NCBI GenBank assembly: GCA_964390495.1
Contig: CAYMIN010000002.1
Location: 124,001 to 188,000 of the forward strand
Direction of reading: 5' to 3'
DNA length: 64,000 nucleotides
DNA from: UBA11051 sp964390495
GTDB lineage: Bacteria; Armatimonadota; Zipacnadia; Zipacnadales; UBA11051
Below the pieces are notes generated by a model. That model saw only the letters and a program-made list of their open reading frames with translations, was not told where the DNA came from and ran no database searches. A program made the translations under genes and the position numbers. This document shows positions 1-7,467 of the stretch, in pieces (the stretch's first letter is position 1; each line of letters starts with the position of its first letter).

Positions 1-57
1 TTTCAGCGAAGGTTGCCGGAATCAACCTGGCGACGGTGAGAAAGCGGTACGCAGCCC

Positions 58-2148
58 TCAGAAGCCCAGTAGGCGGCCGCCCTGGTAAACAATGAAGCTG
101 ACCACCCACGCCAAGGCGCACGTGTAGGCGATGAGAAACAGCGGCCACTTCCACGAGTTGGTTTCTTTTTTCACTACCGCGATCACAGCCAGGCAGGGCA
201 CGTATATCAGCACAAAGACCATCAGCGTCAGGGCCACTAGCGAGTCGAAATGCGGGTCCGATTGCAGAGCTTGGCGCAGCCGCTGGCCTTGCTCGTCGCC
301 TTGGCCGAGGCTATAGACGGTCCCCATCGTGGCGACGACGATCTCCTTGGCGGCAAAGCCGGCGATTAGGCTGGTGCCGATCTTCCAGTCGAAGCCCAGC
401 GGCCGCACCAGTGGCTCCAGGGTCTGGCTGATACGGCCTGCGTAGCTATACGCTGCGGCTTGGGCCGCGGCTTGTTGCGGGGTGACACCGGCGCTGAGCT
501 GGGGCGGGGGAGCGGGGTGGGTGAGGGCGAACCAGACGACTACCGAGGCAACCAAGATGACGGTCCCGGCCTTCTTCACATACAGCCAGGTACGCTCCCA
601 CATATGCACCAGCAGACCGCGCAGGGTCGGCATGCGATAGGGTGGCAGCTCCATGACGAACGGCGTGGTCTCCCCAGGGAACAGGTACTTGCGGAATACC
701 AGTGCCATCAGGATCGCCAGCAGCACTCCCAGCAGATAGATCCCGAATATCACCTTACCGGCGACTTCGGGAGCGAAGAACGCCCCGGCCAGCAGCAGGT
801 AAACCGGCAGTCGGGCGCTGCAGCTCATCAACGGCGCTACCAGCATGGTCGTCAGCCGATTCTTCTCATCATCTATGGTGCGAGTGGCCATCACCGCCGG
901 CACCGTACAGCCGAAGCCGATCAGCATCGGGATGAAGCTCTTGCCGTGCAGGCCGATGTGGTGCATTACGCGATCAACCACAAAGGCCGCCCGCGCCATA
1001 TAGCCGCTGTCCTCAATAAAGGCGATTGCCAGAAACAACAGCAGGATATTCGGCACGAATACCAGCACGCCCCCGACGCCGCCGATAATGCCGTCAACGA
1101 TCAGCGACTGGAGTTCGCCGGCGGGAAGCCATGCCGCGGCCAGCGCGCCAAGCCACTCAAAGCCGGCCTCGATCCAGCCCATCGGCGGCGCGCCCAGGGT
1201 GAAGACCATCTCAAACATCAGCCACATTAGTAACAGGAATATGGGTATGCCCGCGATGCGGTTGGTGACGACGTCGTCAATCAGGTCGGTAACGTCAAGC
1301 TTGGGCCGCTTGACCGTCGCTATCGCCCGGCGGCAGGCCCCGGCGATGAAGCCGTAGCGACGGTCGCCAATGGCTATTTCGGGGTCTTCTCCGAGGACAT
1401 CGGCGAGGTGGCGTCTTTCCCTGGCCACCTCTTCGAGCAGTTCTTCGGCCTCGGGCAGCCGTTCCCGCAGATGCTGCACCGCTTCCGCGTCATCCTCCAA
1501 CAGCTTTATGGGTAGCCAGCGCCGTGAGGTGCCGGCGTGCGGGTCAATCTGAAGGGCTTCCAGCTTCTCGGCCAGTGCCGCGATATGCGGCTCCAACTCG
1601 GAGCCGAAGGAGATTGTCACCTGCGGCCTGGAGTAGTTGCTGGCGACCTCCACAATTGCCTCGAGAAGCTCCCGCTTGCCGAAGCCGGTCGTCGCCACCA
1701 TCGGGATGACCGGTGCGCCGATCAACTGGCTCAGCAGGTCGGTGTCTATCCGCAACCCTTGCGCCTCAGCCATGTCAATCATGTTCAGCGCTATGATCAC
1801 AGGGACTTCAAGCTCGATGAACTGGGTGGCCAGATAGAGGTTGCGCTCGAGATTGCTCGCATCCACGACGTCAACGATCACATCGGGGCGTTCGTGTATG
1901 ACGTAGCGGCGAACGACGACCTCCTCCAGCGAGTAGGGGGTGAGGCTGTAGGTGCCGGGGAGGTCAACGATGTGCAGCTTGCGGCCCTCAAACTCCGCCC
2001 GGCCTTCCTTGCGTTCCACCGTCACCCCGGGGTAGTTGCCGACATGCTGCCGCGAGCCGGTCAGGCTGTTGAACACGGTAGTCTTGCCCGAGTTCGGGTT
2101 ACCGGCCAGCGCAACAACGATGGGTTGGTGCTGTTCTGCAACGTTCAT
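58..2148 (-). CDS. feoB: Ferrous iron transport protein B (FeoB)
   Basis: GTP-dependent Fe2+ permease of the inner membrane, 696 aa. The N-terminal G domain shows G1 GNPNSGKTT (about residues 16-24), G3 DLPGTYSL and G4 NMID. The C-terminal half is polytopic and carries the Gate motifs (GFGCTVPAV and the later YVPCLAV). I start it at the ATG at 2148, because the 72 residues upstream in the open frame look like read-through of the feoA region. A second ATG at 2190 cannot be excluded, and neither has a strong ribosome binding site. It is the last gene of an operon behind dtxR-feoA and feoA, so iron-dependent repression from the promoter at 3250-3278 is likely. Length and motifs are typical for the family. 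Confidence 0.95.
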   Translation of the reverse strand: MNVAEQHQPIVVALAGNPNSGKTTVFNSLTGSRQHVGNYPGVTVERKEGRAEFEGRKLHIVDLPGTYSLTPYSLEEVVVRRYVIHERPDVIVDVVDASNLERNLYLATQFIELEVPVIIALNMIDMAEAQGLRIDTDLLSQLIGAPVIPMVATTGFGKRELLEAIVEVASNYSRPQVTISFGSELEPHIAALAEKLEALQIDPHAGTSRRWLPIKLLEDDAEAVQHLRERLPEAEELLEEVARERRHLADVLGEDPEIAIGDRRYGFIAGACRRAIATVKRPKLDVTDLIDDVVTNRIAGIPIFLLLMWLMFEMVFTLGAPPMGWIEAGFEWLGALAAAWLPAGELQSLIVDGIIGGVGGVLVFVPNILLLFLAIAFIEDSGYMARAAFVVDRVMHHIGLHGKSFIPMLIGFGCTVPAVMATRTIDDEKNRLTTMLVAPLMSCSARLPVYLLLAGAFFAPEVAGKVIFGIYLLGVLLAILMALVFRKYLFPGETTPFVMELPPYRMPTLRGLLVHMWERTWLYVKKAGTVILVASVVVWFALTHPAPPPQLSAGVTPQQAAAQAAAYSYAGRISQTLEPLVRPLGFDWKIGTSLIAGFAAKEIVVATMGTVYSLGQGDEQGQRLRQALQSDPHFDSLVALTLMVFVLIYVPCLAVIAVVKKETNSWKWPLFLIAYTCALAWVVSFIVYQGGRLLGF

Positions 2149-2210
2149 AGAATGCCCGATTTGCCTGTGGCCGATGGGTTCATAGTTCATCGCGGGGCAT
2201 TGCCGTGGTA

Positions 2211-2471
2211 TTACATCAAGGGCCGGACCATGATTCTTTGCGCCATTCCGCGACTCAGCATCAACCTGCAGTCGAGCACTGTCACGATCAGGCCGCCGCC
2301 GTGCCCGCCCGTGACGGTCACAACGGCACCGGGCACGAAACCCATATCGGTGAGGCGGCGGCACATGCCACGGCCGCCCACCAGCTCCACCACTTCATAG
2401 GGCTGGCCGGGCGTGGCTGCCACCAGCGGCAGCGCTCCCGGCAAAGGTGACAGGTCAGGTCGGCCGAACAT
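2211..2471 (-). CDS. feoA: Ferrous iron transport protein A (FeoA)
   Basis: Small cytosolic SH3-like protein (86 aa) that partners FeoB. The family signature is visible: a V-E-L-x-GG stretch, then RRLTDMGFVPG, then a C-terminal strand ending in a conserved M-A-x-x-I-x-V. The start chosen (ATG at 2471) overlaps the stop of the upstream dtxR-feoA gene by 17 bases and has a GAGGAGG 12 bases upstream, so the two genes are probably translationally coupled. An ATG at 2492 would add seven residues but has no ribosome binding site. FeoB follows after about 60 bases. Confidence 0.88.
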   Translation of the reverse strand: MFGRPDLSPLPGALPLVAATPGQPYEVVELVGGRGMCRRLTDMGFVPGAVVTVTGGHGGGLIVTVLDCRLMLSRGMAQRIMVRPLM

Positions 2472-3207
2472 GAATCTTGGCAGCCTCCTCATGGCGCAAG
2501 GAAAGATGATAGCCGCGAATCTTGAACTCCATCGGATCGCCGAGCGGGGCCAGCCGCTCCACCTCGAGGTCGCTGCCCGGCGTGAAGCCCATATCCATAA
2601 TCCGCCGCCGGACAGCCCCGGAGCCGCCCAGCCGCACGATGACGCCGCGTTGCCCCGGCTCCAGCCGGTCAAGTGTGATAGTGTCGCCCTGGCCTTCCCC
2701 GGTGGCGAAGGGTGAGCCTTCCGGCGGCTGAATCGCGGCGATGCAGGCGGCGCAATCACCCGCGCACGCCTCGCCCTCCCAGCGCCCCTTCAGGTGCTCC
2801 AGCCAATCGGCCCCGCCCCGAGGACAGCGCTTGATGAAATCGAGCATCGCCAGCAGACGCTTCAAGGTCTCGGGGTTCAGCGCGTGCTCCATTTCACAGG
2901 CTTGCTCTTCGGCGGCCTTGGCCGGAAGCTGCAGAATATCAGCCAGGAACTCCCGCAACACCTGATGGCGACGGTAAATGTCGCGCGCGACCTTGCGTCC
3001 GGCAGCAGTGAAGTGCACGCCCCCATACTTCTCGTGCTCGATGACCCCCTGGCCCTGGAGGGTCTGGAGGGCAGATGTCACTGAGGGCATCTTAACATTG
3101 AGCAAGTTTGCGATGTCCTTGACGCGCACCTTCCCACGCTGCATCTCAACGCGGAAAATCGCTTCCAGATAGTCTTCCTGGGTGGCCGTGAGTTCAGTCA
3201 CAGTCAT
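2455..3207 (-). CDS. DtxR/MntR-family metalloregulator fused to a FeoA domain
   Basis: 250 aa. Residues about 5-70 form the winged helix (TATQEDYLEAIF start, typical of DtxR/MntR). Residues about 75-125 are the dimerisation and metal-binding region with the Cys104, Glu107, His108 triad (ACEMEH). Residues about 172-250 are a FeoA/SH3 domain with RRRIMDMGFTPG. Between them lies a cysteine-rich linker (Cys128, Cys148, Cys152, Cys155) that could hold another metal or an Fe-S centre; that is inference. It heads the feo operon and sits directly below a palindromic operator, so it is most likely the autoregulating iron (or manganese) repressor. The metal sensed cannot be decided from sequence. Confidence 0.9.
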   Translation of the reverse strand: MTVTELTATQEDYLEAIFRVEMQRGKVRVKDIANLLNVKMPSVTSALQTLQGQGVIEHEKYGGVHFTAAGRKVARDIYRRHQVLREFLADILQLPAKAAEEQACEMEHALNPETLKRLLAMLDFIKRCPRGGADWLEHLKGRWEGEACAGDCAACIAAIQPPEGSPFATGEGQGDTITLDRLEPGQRGVIVRLGGSGAVRRRIMDMGFTPGSDLEVERLAPLGDPMEFKIRGYHLSLRHEEAAKIHVRPT

Positions 3208-3214
3208 ACCTCAC

Positions 3215-3241
3215 GCCGAAGTTAGACATACCTAATTCGGC
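3215..3241. promoter_or_regulatory. Palindromic operator of the feo operon
   Basis: Inverted repeat GCCGAA-N15-TTCGGC (3215-3220 and 3236-3241) enclosing a 14-base imperfect palindrome TTAGACATACCTAA (3222-3235, 10 of 14 positions symmetric). TTAG...CTAA half-sites are characteristic of DtxR/IdeR/TroR-type boxes. On the minus strand it begins about 9 bases downstream of the -10 box, so it covers the expected transcription start, an ideal place for repression. The likely ligand is the DtxR-FeoA protein encoded directly below. Confidence 0.7.
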
Positions 3242-3249
3242 TAACTGCA

Positions 3250-3278
3250 AATATAGCGCAGCTCGGCCGGCTTGTCAA
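3250..3278 (-). promoter_or_regulatory. Sigma70-type promoter of the dtxR-feoA-feoB operon
   Basis: On the minus strand, -35 TTGACA (3278-3273) and -10 TATATT (3255-3250) are separated by exactly 17 bases. The predicted start lies near 3243, inside or at the edge of the palindromic operator. Confidence 0.75.
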
Positions 3279-3474
3279 GACAATATGTCAATATGATTAC
3301 CCCTCCCCGCGAAACCGGAACCGGCCACCATTCGCTGCTGTTTGGTCGCAATACCGAGGCGCAAACCCGGGGCTATCCGCTTTTTGGGGTTAGTAATGAT
3401 GATATAGGCTAGCCAGAGGCTTTCCACATCTCGCGAGCACTTCGGGCAAAGCCGAAGCTCGGCAGCTCGCCCAC

Positions 3475-4479
3475 TCAGTCGAACATCCTGAACTGCTGCC
3501 TGTCATCGTCACGTTGCGCGGGCGGCGCTTGGTGTTTCGCCAGTGGCGAGAGGGGCAAAGCGGGGTGACGTAAAAGCTCGATTAGCTTAGCGAGGTCCTG
3601 ATCATCGCCAAGCGCTATTGCCCCCTCGGCCAGCAACTGCTGATTTCCCAGGCGCTTCAGGTTGACATTAGCCCACTTAACCGCCGCCACCGGCTTGCCC
3701 TGATTGCGGCTGTGGTCAGCGGTGACGAGGCTCCCGCCCCGAGAGCCGGAGGCGACCACAACCGTGGCCTTGCTGAGCGCAGCAATCAGGCGGTTACGCG
3801 CCATCAGCGTCCCGACAGCCGCGCCCGCCTCGGGTGCCAACTCGGAGATCACAGCCCCGCAGGCGGCGATCTCCTCGGCCAAAGCCTCATTTTCCGGCGG
3901 ATAGACCCGCTCGATCCCGCTGCCCAGTACGGCGATGGTGCGGCCACCGGCCTGCAGCGCCCCGCGATGGGCGGCGGTGTCCAGGCCCAAGGCTAGCCCC
4001 GAGACCACAGTAATCCCCGCGCCGGCGAAGGCTTCGGCAAGCCCAAAGGCCTTGTCAAAATCCTCGCGCGTCGGGCTACGGGTTCCCACCATCGCAGCCG
4101 CTGCTCGATCCTGCAGCAGTATCTCCCCGCGCGCGCACACCAGCGGCGGCGGATTGCGCAAGGTCCGGAGACCCTCCGGATAGCCCTCGTCCTGACTGCT
4201 GATGACCTGAACGCCATTGGCTTGGAGGTCACTGATGCGCTCGGCAAATTCGCCCAGACGCGACGCCAGCTCGCGGATGATGGCGGTCTGCTCAGGGCTC
4301 AAACGCGAGTCGGCAGCGGTAAGCTGAGCGGCATCGGCCTCCAGAACCGCCGCCGTCGAGCCGCAGTAGGTCACTAGCTTGCGGAAGCCGGCAGGGCCCA
4401 CACCCGCGCCCCACACTAGCGCCGCACGTAGTGTCCTCTCGTTGTCATCTGCGGATTTGCCCGGCTTCCCTTCATTCAT
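3475..4479 (-). CDS. DprA/Smf-like SLOG-domain protein (second copy)
   Basis: About 334 aa from the ATG at 4479; the frame stays open to an earlier start at 4518, but that overlaps a possible -10 box. The N-terminal part is helical (HhH-like). The Rossmann/SLOG core has MVGTRSPT, SGLALGLDTAAHRGAL, AVLGSGIERVYPPEN and ARNRLIAALS, all standard DprA landmarks. The end of the core reads GSRGGSLVTADHS rather than the usual SGxLITAxxA context, and the C-terminal winged helix of true DprA is absent, replaced by a short Gln/Asp-rich tail. A fuller dprA lies at 20927. This copy may load RecA in transformation or, being divergent, do something else such as nucleotide binding in defence; no neighbour settles it. 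Confidence 0.8.
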   Translation of the reverse strand: MNEGKPGKSADDNERTLRAALVWGAGVGPAGFRKLVTYCGSTAAVLEADAAQLTAADSRLSPEQTAIIRELASRLGEFAERISDLQANGVQVISSQDEGYPEGLRTLRNPPPLVCARGEILLQDRAAAAMVGTRSPTREDFDKAFGLAEAFAGAGITVVSGLALGLDTAAHRGALQAGGRTIAVLGSGIERVYPPENEALAEEIAACGAVISELAPEAGAAVGTLMARNRLIAALSKATVVVASGSRGGSLVTADHSRNQGKPVAAVKWANVNLKRLGNQQLLAEGAIALGDDQDLAKLIELLRHPALPLSPLAKHQAPPAQRDDDRQQFRMFD

Positions 4480-4517
4480 TGGCGCCGACACTGTCCGGCT
4501 ACAGTCTGACAATCGCA

Positions 4518-4547
4518 ACTACATGCCTATTCTGCATATCCTGTCAA
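4518..4547 (-). promoter_or_regulatory. Possible promoter of the dprA-like gene
   Basis: Minus strand TTGACA (4547-4542), an 18-base spacer, then TGTAGT (4523-4518). The -35 is consensus, the -10 is weak. It fits a start codon at 4479. Confidence 0.35.
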
Positions 4548-4603
4548 ACACCTGCCTGGGAATGTCGCCGGGCAACTTGCTTTTCTCATACTCCGTCACC
4601 CTA

Positions 4604-4612
4604 TGTTATAAT
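4604..4612 (+). promoter_or_regulatory. Extended -10 promoter
   Basis: TGtTATAAT at 4604-4612 is a perfect extended -10 element. No good -35 lies at 17 bases, which is normal for this promoter class. It sits 30 bases upstream of the GTG start at 4642. Confidence 0.6.
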
Positions 4613-4641
4613 GGGCGCAGGTATGGACCAGCCGGCGCCGC

Positions 4642-5448
4642 GTGCGCCGTAGCCAGAGCGGTGAGACTGTGTCTGGACAGGACAACGAGTTCCGTCTGCC
4701 GCAAGGCTTCTTCGAGCAGCCGTTGACGGGACGCGAACTGGCCGATTTCGCCGACTGCCCGCACAAGTTCCTGCTGTCGCATTTCGTTGATCGCCAACAG
4801 ACGCGGCGCTTCCTGGGCGGACCGGCGGCACTCCACCATGCCCTGCGCGGTGCGATCGTGCAGTTCTACCGCGAGGGTGCAACTGCTGATGAGGCGCAGA
4901 ACAGGCTGCTGGAGGCCTTTGAGCAGCTCTGGGAGGGCGAGCTCTGCGCCGACACAATGGAGGAAGAGCGGCTGCACCAGCAGGGACGTCGTATCCTCAC
5001 GGATTTCGCCGCCTCCTGGGTTGCCGACAACCCCGCCGCGCTGTACGCCGATCTATCACTGTTAGGAGAAATCGAGGGCAACAAGTTCACGGCGGTGGCG
5101 GACCTGGTCATGCCGGCGGAGGCTGAGGGCGGGCCGCTGCGGGTCATCCGGCTCAATTCCAGCCGCCGTCCGCCGACGGCGCCGGAGCTGGCCGGCGACA
5201 TCTCCGCCGGCCTCTTACTGCTGCTGGCCGAACAGCATTTCTCACCCGAGCCAGTGTCTGTCAGTTACTACTGCGTGCGGCCAGGAAGCCTGCGCCGGGT
5301 CGAAATAGCTGCCGAGGCAAGGGACTACCTGCGCCGGGACCTGAGCTCGCGAGTTGCGCGCATGCGCCGGGAAAAGGACTTCGCGCCGCGCAAAGGCAAG
5401 TACTGCCGCTGGTGCCGAGCGCGCAGCCGGTGTGCGATATGGAATTGA
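4642..5448 (+). CDS. RecB/Cas4-like PD-(D/E)XK domain protein with Fe-S cysteines, probably catalytically dead
   Basis: 268 aa from a GTG start. Four cysteines are spaced as in AddB/Cas4/Dna2-type iron-sulfur nucleases: Cys39 (ADCPHKF) and Cys255, Cys258, Cys264 (YCRWCRARSRC). The helix with the conserved His (about residue 66) is present. The catalytic core is altered: Asp154 of the first strand remains (AVADLV), but the second strand, normally hhDYKTG, reads RVIRLNSSRRP, so the Asp/Glu and Lys of the active site are lost. I infer a structural or DNA-binding protein rather than a nuclease. Its stop overlaps the start of the next gene by 10 bases, so the two are coupled. Confidence 0.75.
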   Translation: MRRSQSGETVSGQDNEFRLPQGFFEQPLTGRELADFADCPHKFLLSHFVDRQQTRRFLGGPAALHHALRGAIVQFYREGATADEAQNRLLEAFEQLWEGELCADTMEEERLHQQGRRILTDFAASWVADNPAALYADLSLLGEIEGNKFTAVADLVMPAEAEGGPLRVIRLNSSRRPPTAPELAGDISAGLLLLLAEQHFSPEPVSVSYYCVRPGSLRRVEIAAEARDYLRRDLSSRVARMRREKDFAPRKGKYCRWCRARSRCAIWN

Positions 5449-6359
5449 TCAGACGCACCTGGATTTGGGCCGGGCTGATGGTGTTAGTGGCTGCCGAGGT
5501 ATTGGCGGGCCAGGCTCAACATGCCATGCAAACCCAGCACTTCCGCATCCTCTACCCCGAGGGCCAATACGAGAAGGCGCAGGTGGTCGCGGAGGCTGCC
5601 GAGGCTGCCGTCGAGCCGCTGTGCGCCTCCCTGGACATCCAGTTTGAGGACATGGTGGAGATCCGGCTCTTCGCCTCGCGCACCGAGATGTTCGCAACCT
5701 TCGGCGCCAAGCCGCGGCCTTATGTGATGGGTCTGGCCCTGCCGCAGCGCAATCAGATTCTGCTGGGCATCGTCGGCGATGATGCGCTGGCGCGGACGAC
5801 CACCCACGAGCTAGCCCATATTATGCTATACCGCAAGTTCGGCTCGGAAACGCCTAGCGATCAGCCCCGCTGGCTGCACGAAGGGGTGGCGCAAATCGGC
5901 TCGGCGAAGCTCAGCATGGCCCAGCGCCAGGTACTCGGCCGCGCGGCGGTGGCCGACGAATTGATGGACATCGCGGCGATGGAGCAGGCTTTCGCCGGCA
6001 CCTCCGAGCAGGTCGCGCTCGCTTACGCTCAGGCCTATACCCTGGTGCAGTATTTGCATTATCTGCGGCCCCAGGGCGGAATCGCCGCTCTGGTGGTGAA
6101 CCTTAGCACTACCGGAGACCTCAACCGCGCCTTTATTCGCACCTATGGCAAGACCCAGACCCAGATCGAAACAGCGTGGCTGGCGCAGGCCCGGTCGCAG
6201 TATCTCAGCGCCGGAGTCCCGCTGTCGGGTGAGCTGTTGATCTTCGCCGCAATGGCGATACTCTTCATAGCTGTGATCGCAATTCAGATGCGCCGTCGTG
6301 CCGCCATCCGCCGACGGATGCAGGAGGCCGAGGAGCTTTACGAGCTCCTCGGCGAATAG
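5439..6359 (+). CDS. Membrane-anchored peptidase MA-like metalloprotease (HELAH)
   Basis: 306 aa from ATG 5439, overlapping the previous stop. An N-terminal signal segment (about residues 5-27, charged start then hydrophobic core) is followed by a periplasmic or extracellular domain with the gluzincin motif TTHELAHIML and a downstream W-L-H-E-G-V-A helix whose Glu is the expected third zinc ligand (peptidase MA-like family). A single transmembrane helix (about residues 265-285) and an Arg-rich, Glu-rich cytoplasmic tail end the protein. Substrate unknown. The coupling to the Fe-S protein upstream suggests co-expression, but gives no functional clue. Confidence 0.82.
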   Translation: MELIRRTWIWAGLMVLVAAEVLAGQAQHAMQTQHFRILYPEGQYEKAQVVAEAAEAAVEPLCASLDIQFEDMVEIRLFASRTEMFATFGAKPRPYVMGLALPQRNQILLGIVGDDALARTTTHELAHIMLYRKFGSETPSDQPRWLHEGVAQIGSAKLSMAQRQVLGRAAVADELMDIAAMEQAFAGTSEQVALAYAQAYTLVQYLHYLRPQGGIAALVVNLSTTGDLNRAFIRTYGKTQTQIETAWLAQARSQYLSAGVPLSGELLIFAAMAILFIAVIAIQMRRRAAIRRRMQEAEELYELLGE

Positions 6360-6366
6360 TATGATA

Positions 6367-6459
6367 GGCTGTCTCTGGGTTGTTACAGGGACCGGGGCAA
6401 CTCCGAATCTTTTCTGGCCGGAGTGAGCCCGGTCCACACCCGCAATAGCTAGGACAGCC
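6367..6459 (+). ncRNA. Nested-hairpin leader upstream of the MscS-like gene
   Basis: Three perfectly nested inverted repeats fill this intergenic space: GGCTGTC/GACAGCC (6367-6373, 6453-6459), GGACCGGG/CCCGGTCC (6389-6396, 6428-6435) and ACTCCG/CGGAGT (6400-6405, 6419-6424), closing a 13-base loop. It ends a few bases before the ribosome binding site of the channel gene. There is no T-tract, so it is not an ordinary terminator. It does not match a riboswitch class I can recognise. Confidence 0.5.
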
Positions 6460-6480
6460 CGGCAGAGAGGAGCGACGAAA

Positions 6481-7059
6481 TTGCTAGAAGCAATCGCCGA
6501 TTACATTCAGGGAGTCTGGCACTCGACACTACCAACCAGATTGGCCCACGCCATCTTGGTCGCGGTGGTCTTCGAGGTCTTGATACTACTCACCAAGCGG
6601 CGCATGCGTAATGCCTTCAAACGCGCTCTGGCCCAGGACCTCCACCGCGATGCGACCATGCGCGTCTTGCGCCGCCGCGTGGTACTCGGCCTGCCTCTGC
6701 TCATCAGCGAGACCGTTCTCATTATCGTCGCGCTGCTGATCATGCTGCGCTATCTGGGCTTCGCGGTTGGCGCTGAGATTCTGCCGATTGCCCTGGTCCT
6801 GGCGGTGGCCGCAATGGTTATCTTCCGCAGTACTCTGGCGGACATGGCAGCCGGCTACTTTATCCTCTACGACGATCTGTTCAGCGTCGGGGACCGCATC
6901 ACCGTCGGCGATGTCACCGGCGAGGTGGTGCAGATGGGGCTGCGGCGGACGGTCCTGCTGACCAACGACCGCCGCCAGATATCCCTGGCCAACGGCCTGC
7001 TCAGACAGGTGACCAACCACACCCGCGCCGCCGAGACCGAAAAAGCCGCACAGCAGTAA
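6481..7059 (+). CDS. Small MscS-family mechanosensitive channel protein
   Basis: 192 aa from a TTG start preceded by AGAGAGGAG (6464-6472). Three predicted membrane helices (about residues 18-38, 68-90, 96-115) lead straight into an MscS-type Sm-like beta domain: the stretch YDDLFSVGDRITVGDVTGEV followed by a threonine/arginine-rich strand is the classic MscS signature. The large C-terminal alpha/beta cage domain is missing; the protein stops soon after the beta domain, so this is a minimal channel. It probably protects against osmotic downshock. Expression may be governed by the structured leader just upstream. Confidence 0.8.
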   Translation: MLEAIADYIQGVWHSTLPTRLAHAILVAVVFEVLILLTKRRMRNAFKRALAQDLHRDATMRVLRRRVVLGLPLLISETVLIIVALLIMLRYLGFAVGAEILPIALVLAVAAMVIFRSTLADMAAGYFILYDDLFSVGDRITVGDVTGEVVQMGLRRTVLLTNDRRQISLANGLLRQVTNHTRAAETEKAAQQ

Positions 7060-7116
7060 GCCTGATGTCAGTTAGCGCGGGTTTCCAGCCTGGGGCATCA
7101 TTAGGGAGCGACAACG

Positions 7117-7455
7117 ATGGATTTGCCGCCGATAATCAACAACGTCGCATGTGTCATCTACGACTTCAGCACCGGGGCCGAGGTCGCGGTGGGGCGCTGC
7201 AGTGTCAAGTTCATCGAGCAGACCGACCGGCTGCGGGTGATGCGCAATCGCTTCGAAGGTCATTTCCGTGCCGCCAGCGAGGCGGATGTCGAGAATCTCA
7301 ACAGCCACCTGGTCCGGCAGATGAGTCAGGGCACGCCCGCGCACACGCTGATGCTCGATTACGGGGACTACACCTACGCCTTCACGGTCAAGTTCGAGAT
7401 GGGGGAGGGCAACCTCTTCGCCTTCTCCGGCCGGGCCGAGCCCAGGGTAGTGTGA
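7117..7455 (+). CDS. Conserved-looking hypothetical protein, 112 aa
   Basis: Begins at ATG with a GGGAGCG ribosome binding site. No signal peptide or membrane segment; mixed alpha/beta composition, with a C-terminal pattern of alternating hydrophobics (YGDYTYAFTVKF) suggesting beta strands. I do not recognise the family. It lies 57 bases downstream of the MscS-like gene and only 12 bases from the convergent end of the AstE-like gene. Confidence 0.6.
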   Translation: MDLPPIINNVACVIYDFSTGAEVAVGRCSVKFIEQTDRLRVMRNRFEGHFRAASEADVENLNSHLVRQMSQGTPAHTLMLDYGDYTYAFTVKFEMGEGNLFAFSGRAEPRVV

Positions 7456-7467
7456 TTCTCGTCCGCC

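Noticed and set aside
6367..6459. c-di-AMP or cobalamin riboswitch before the MscS-like gene
   Set aside because: The conserved loop sequences of those classes are not present; only nested stems are seen.
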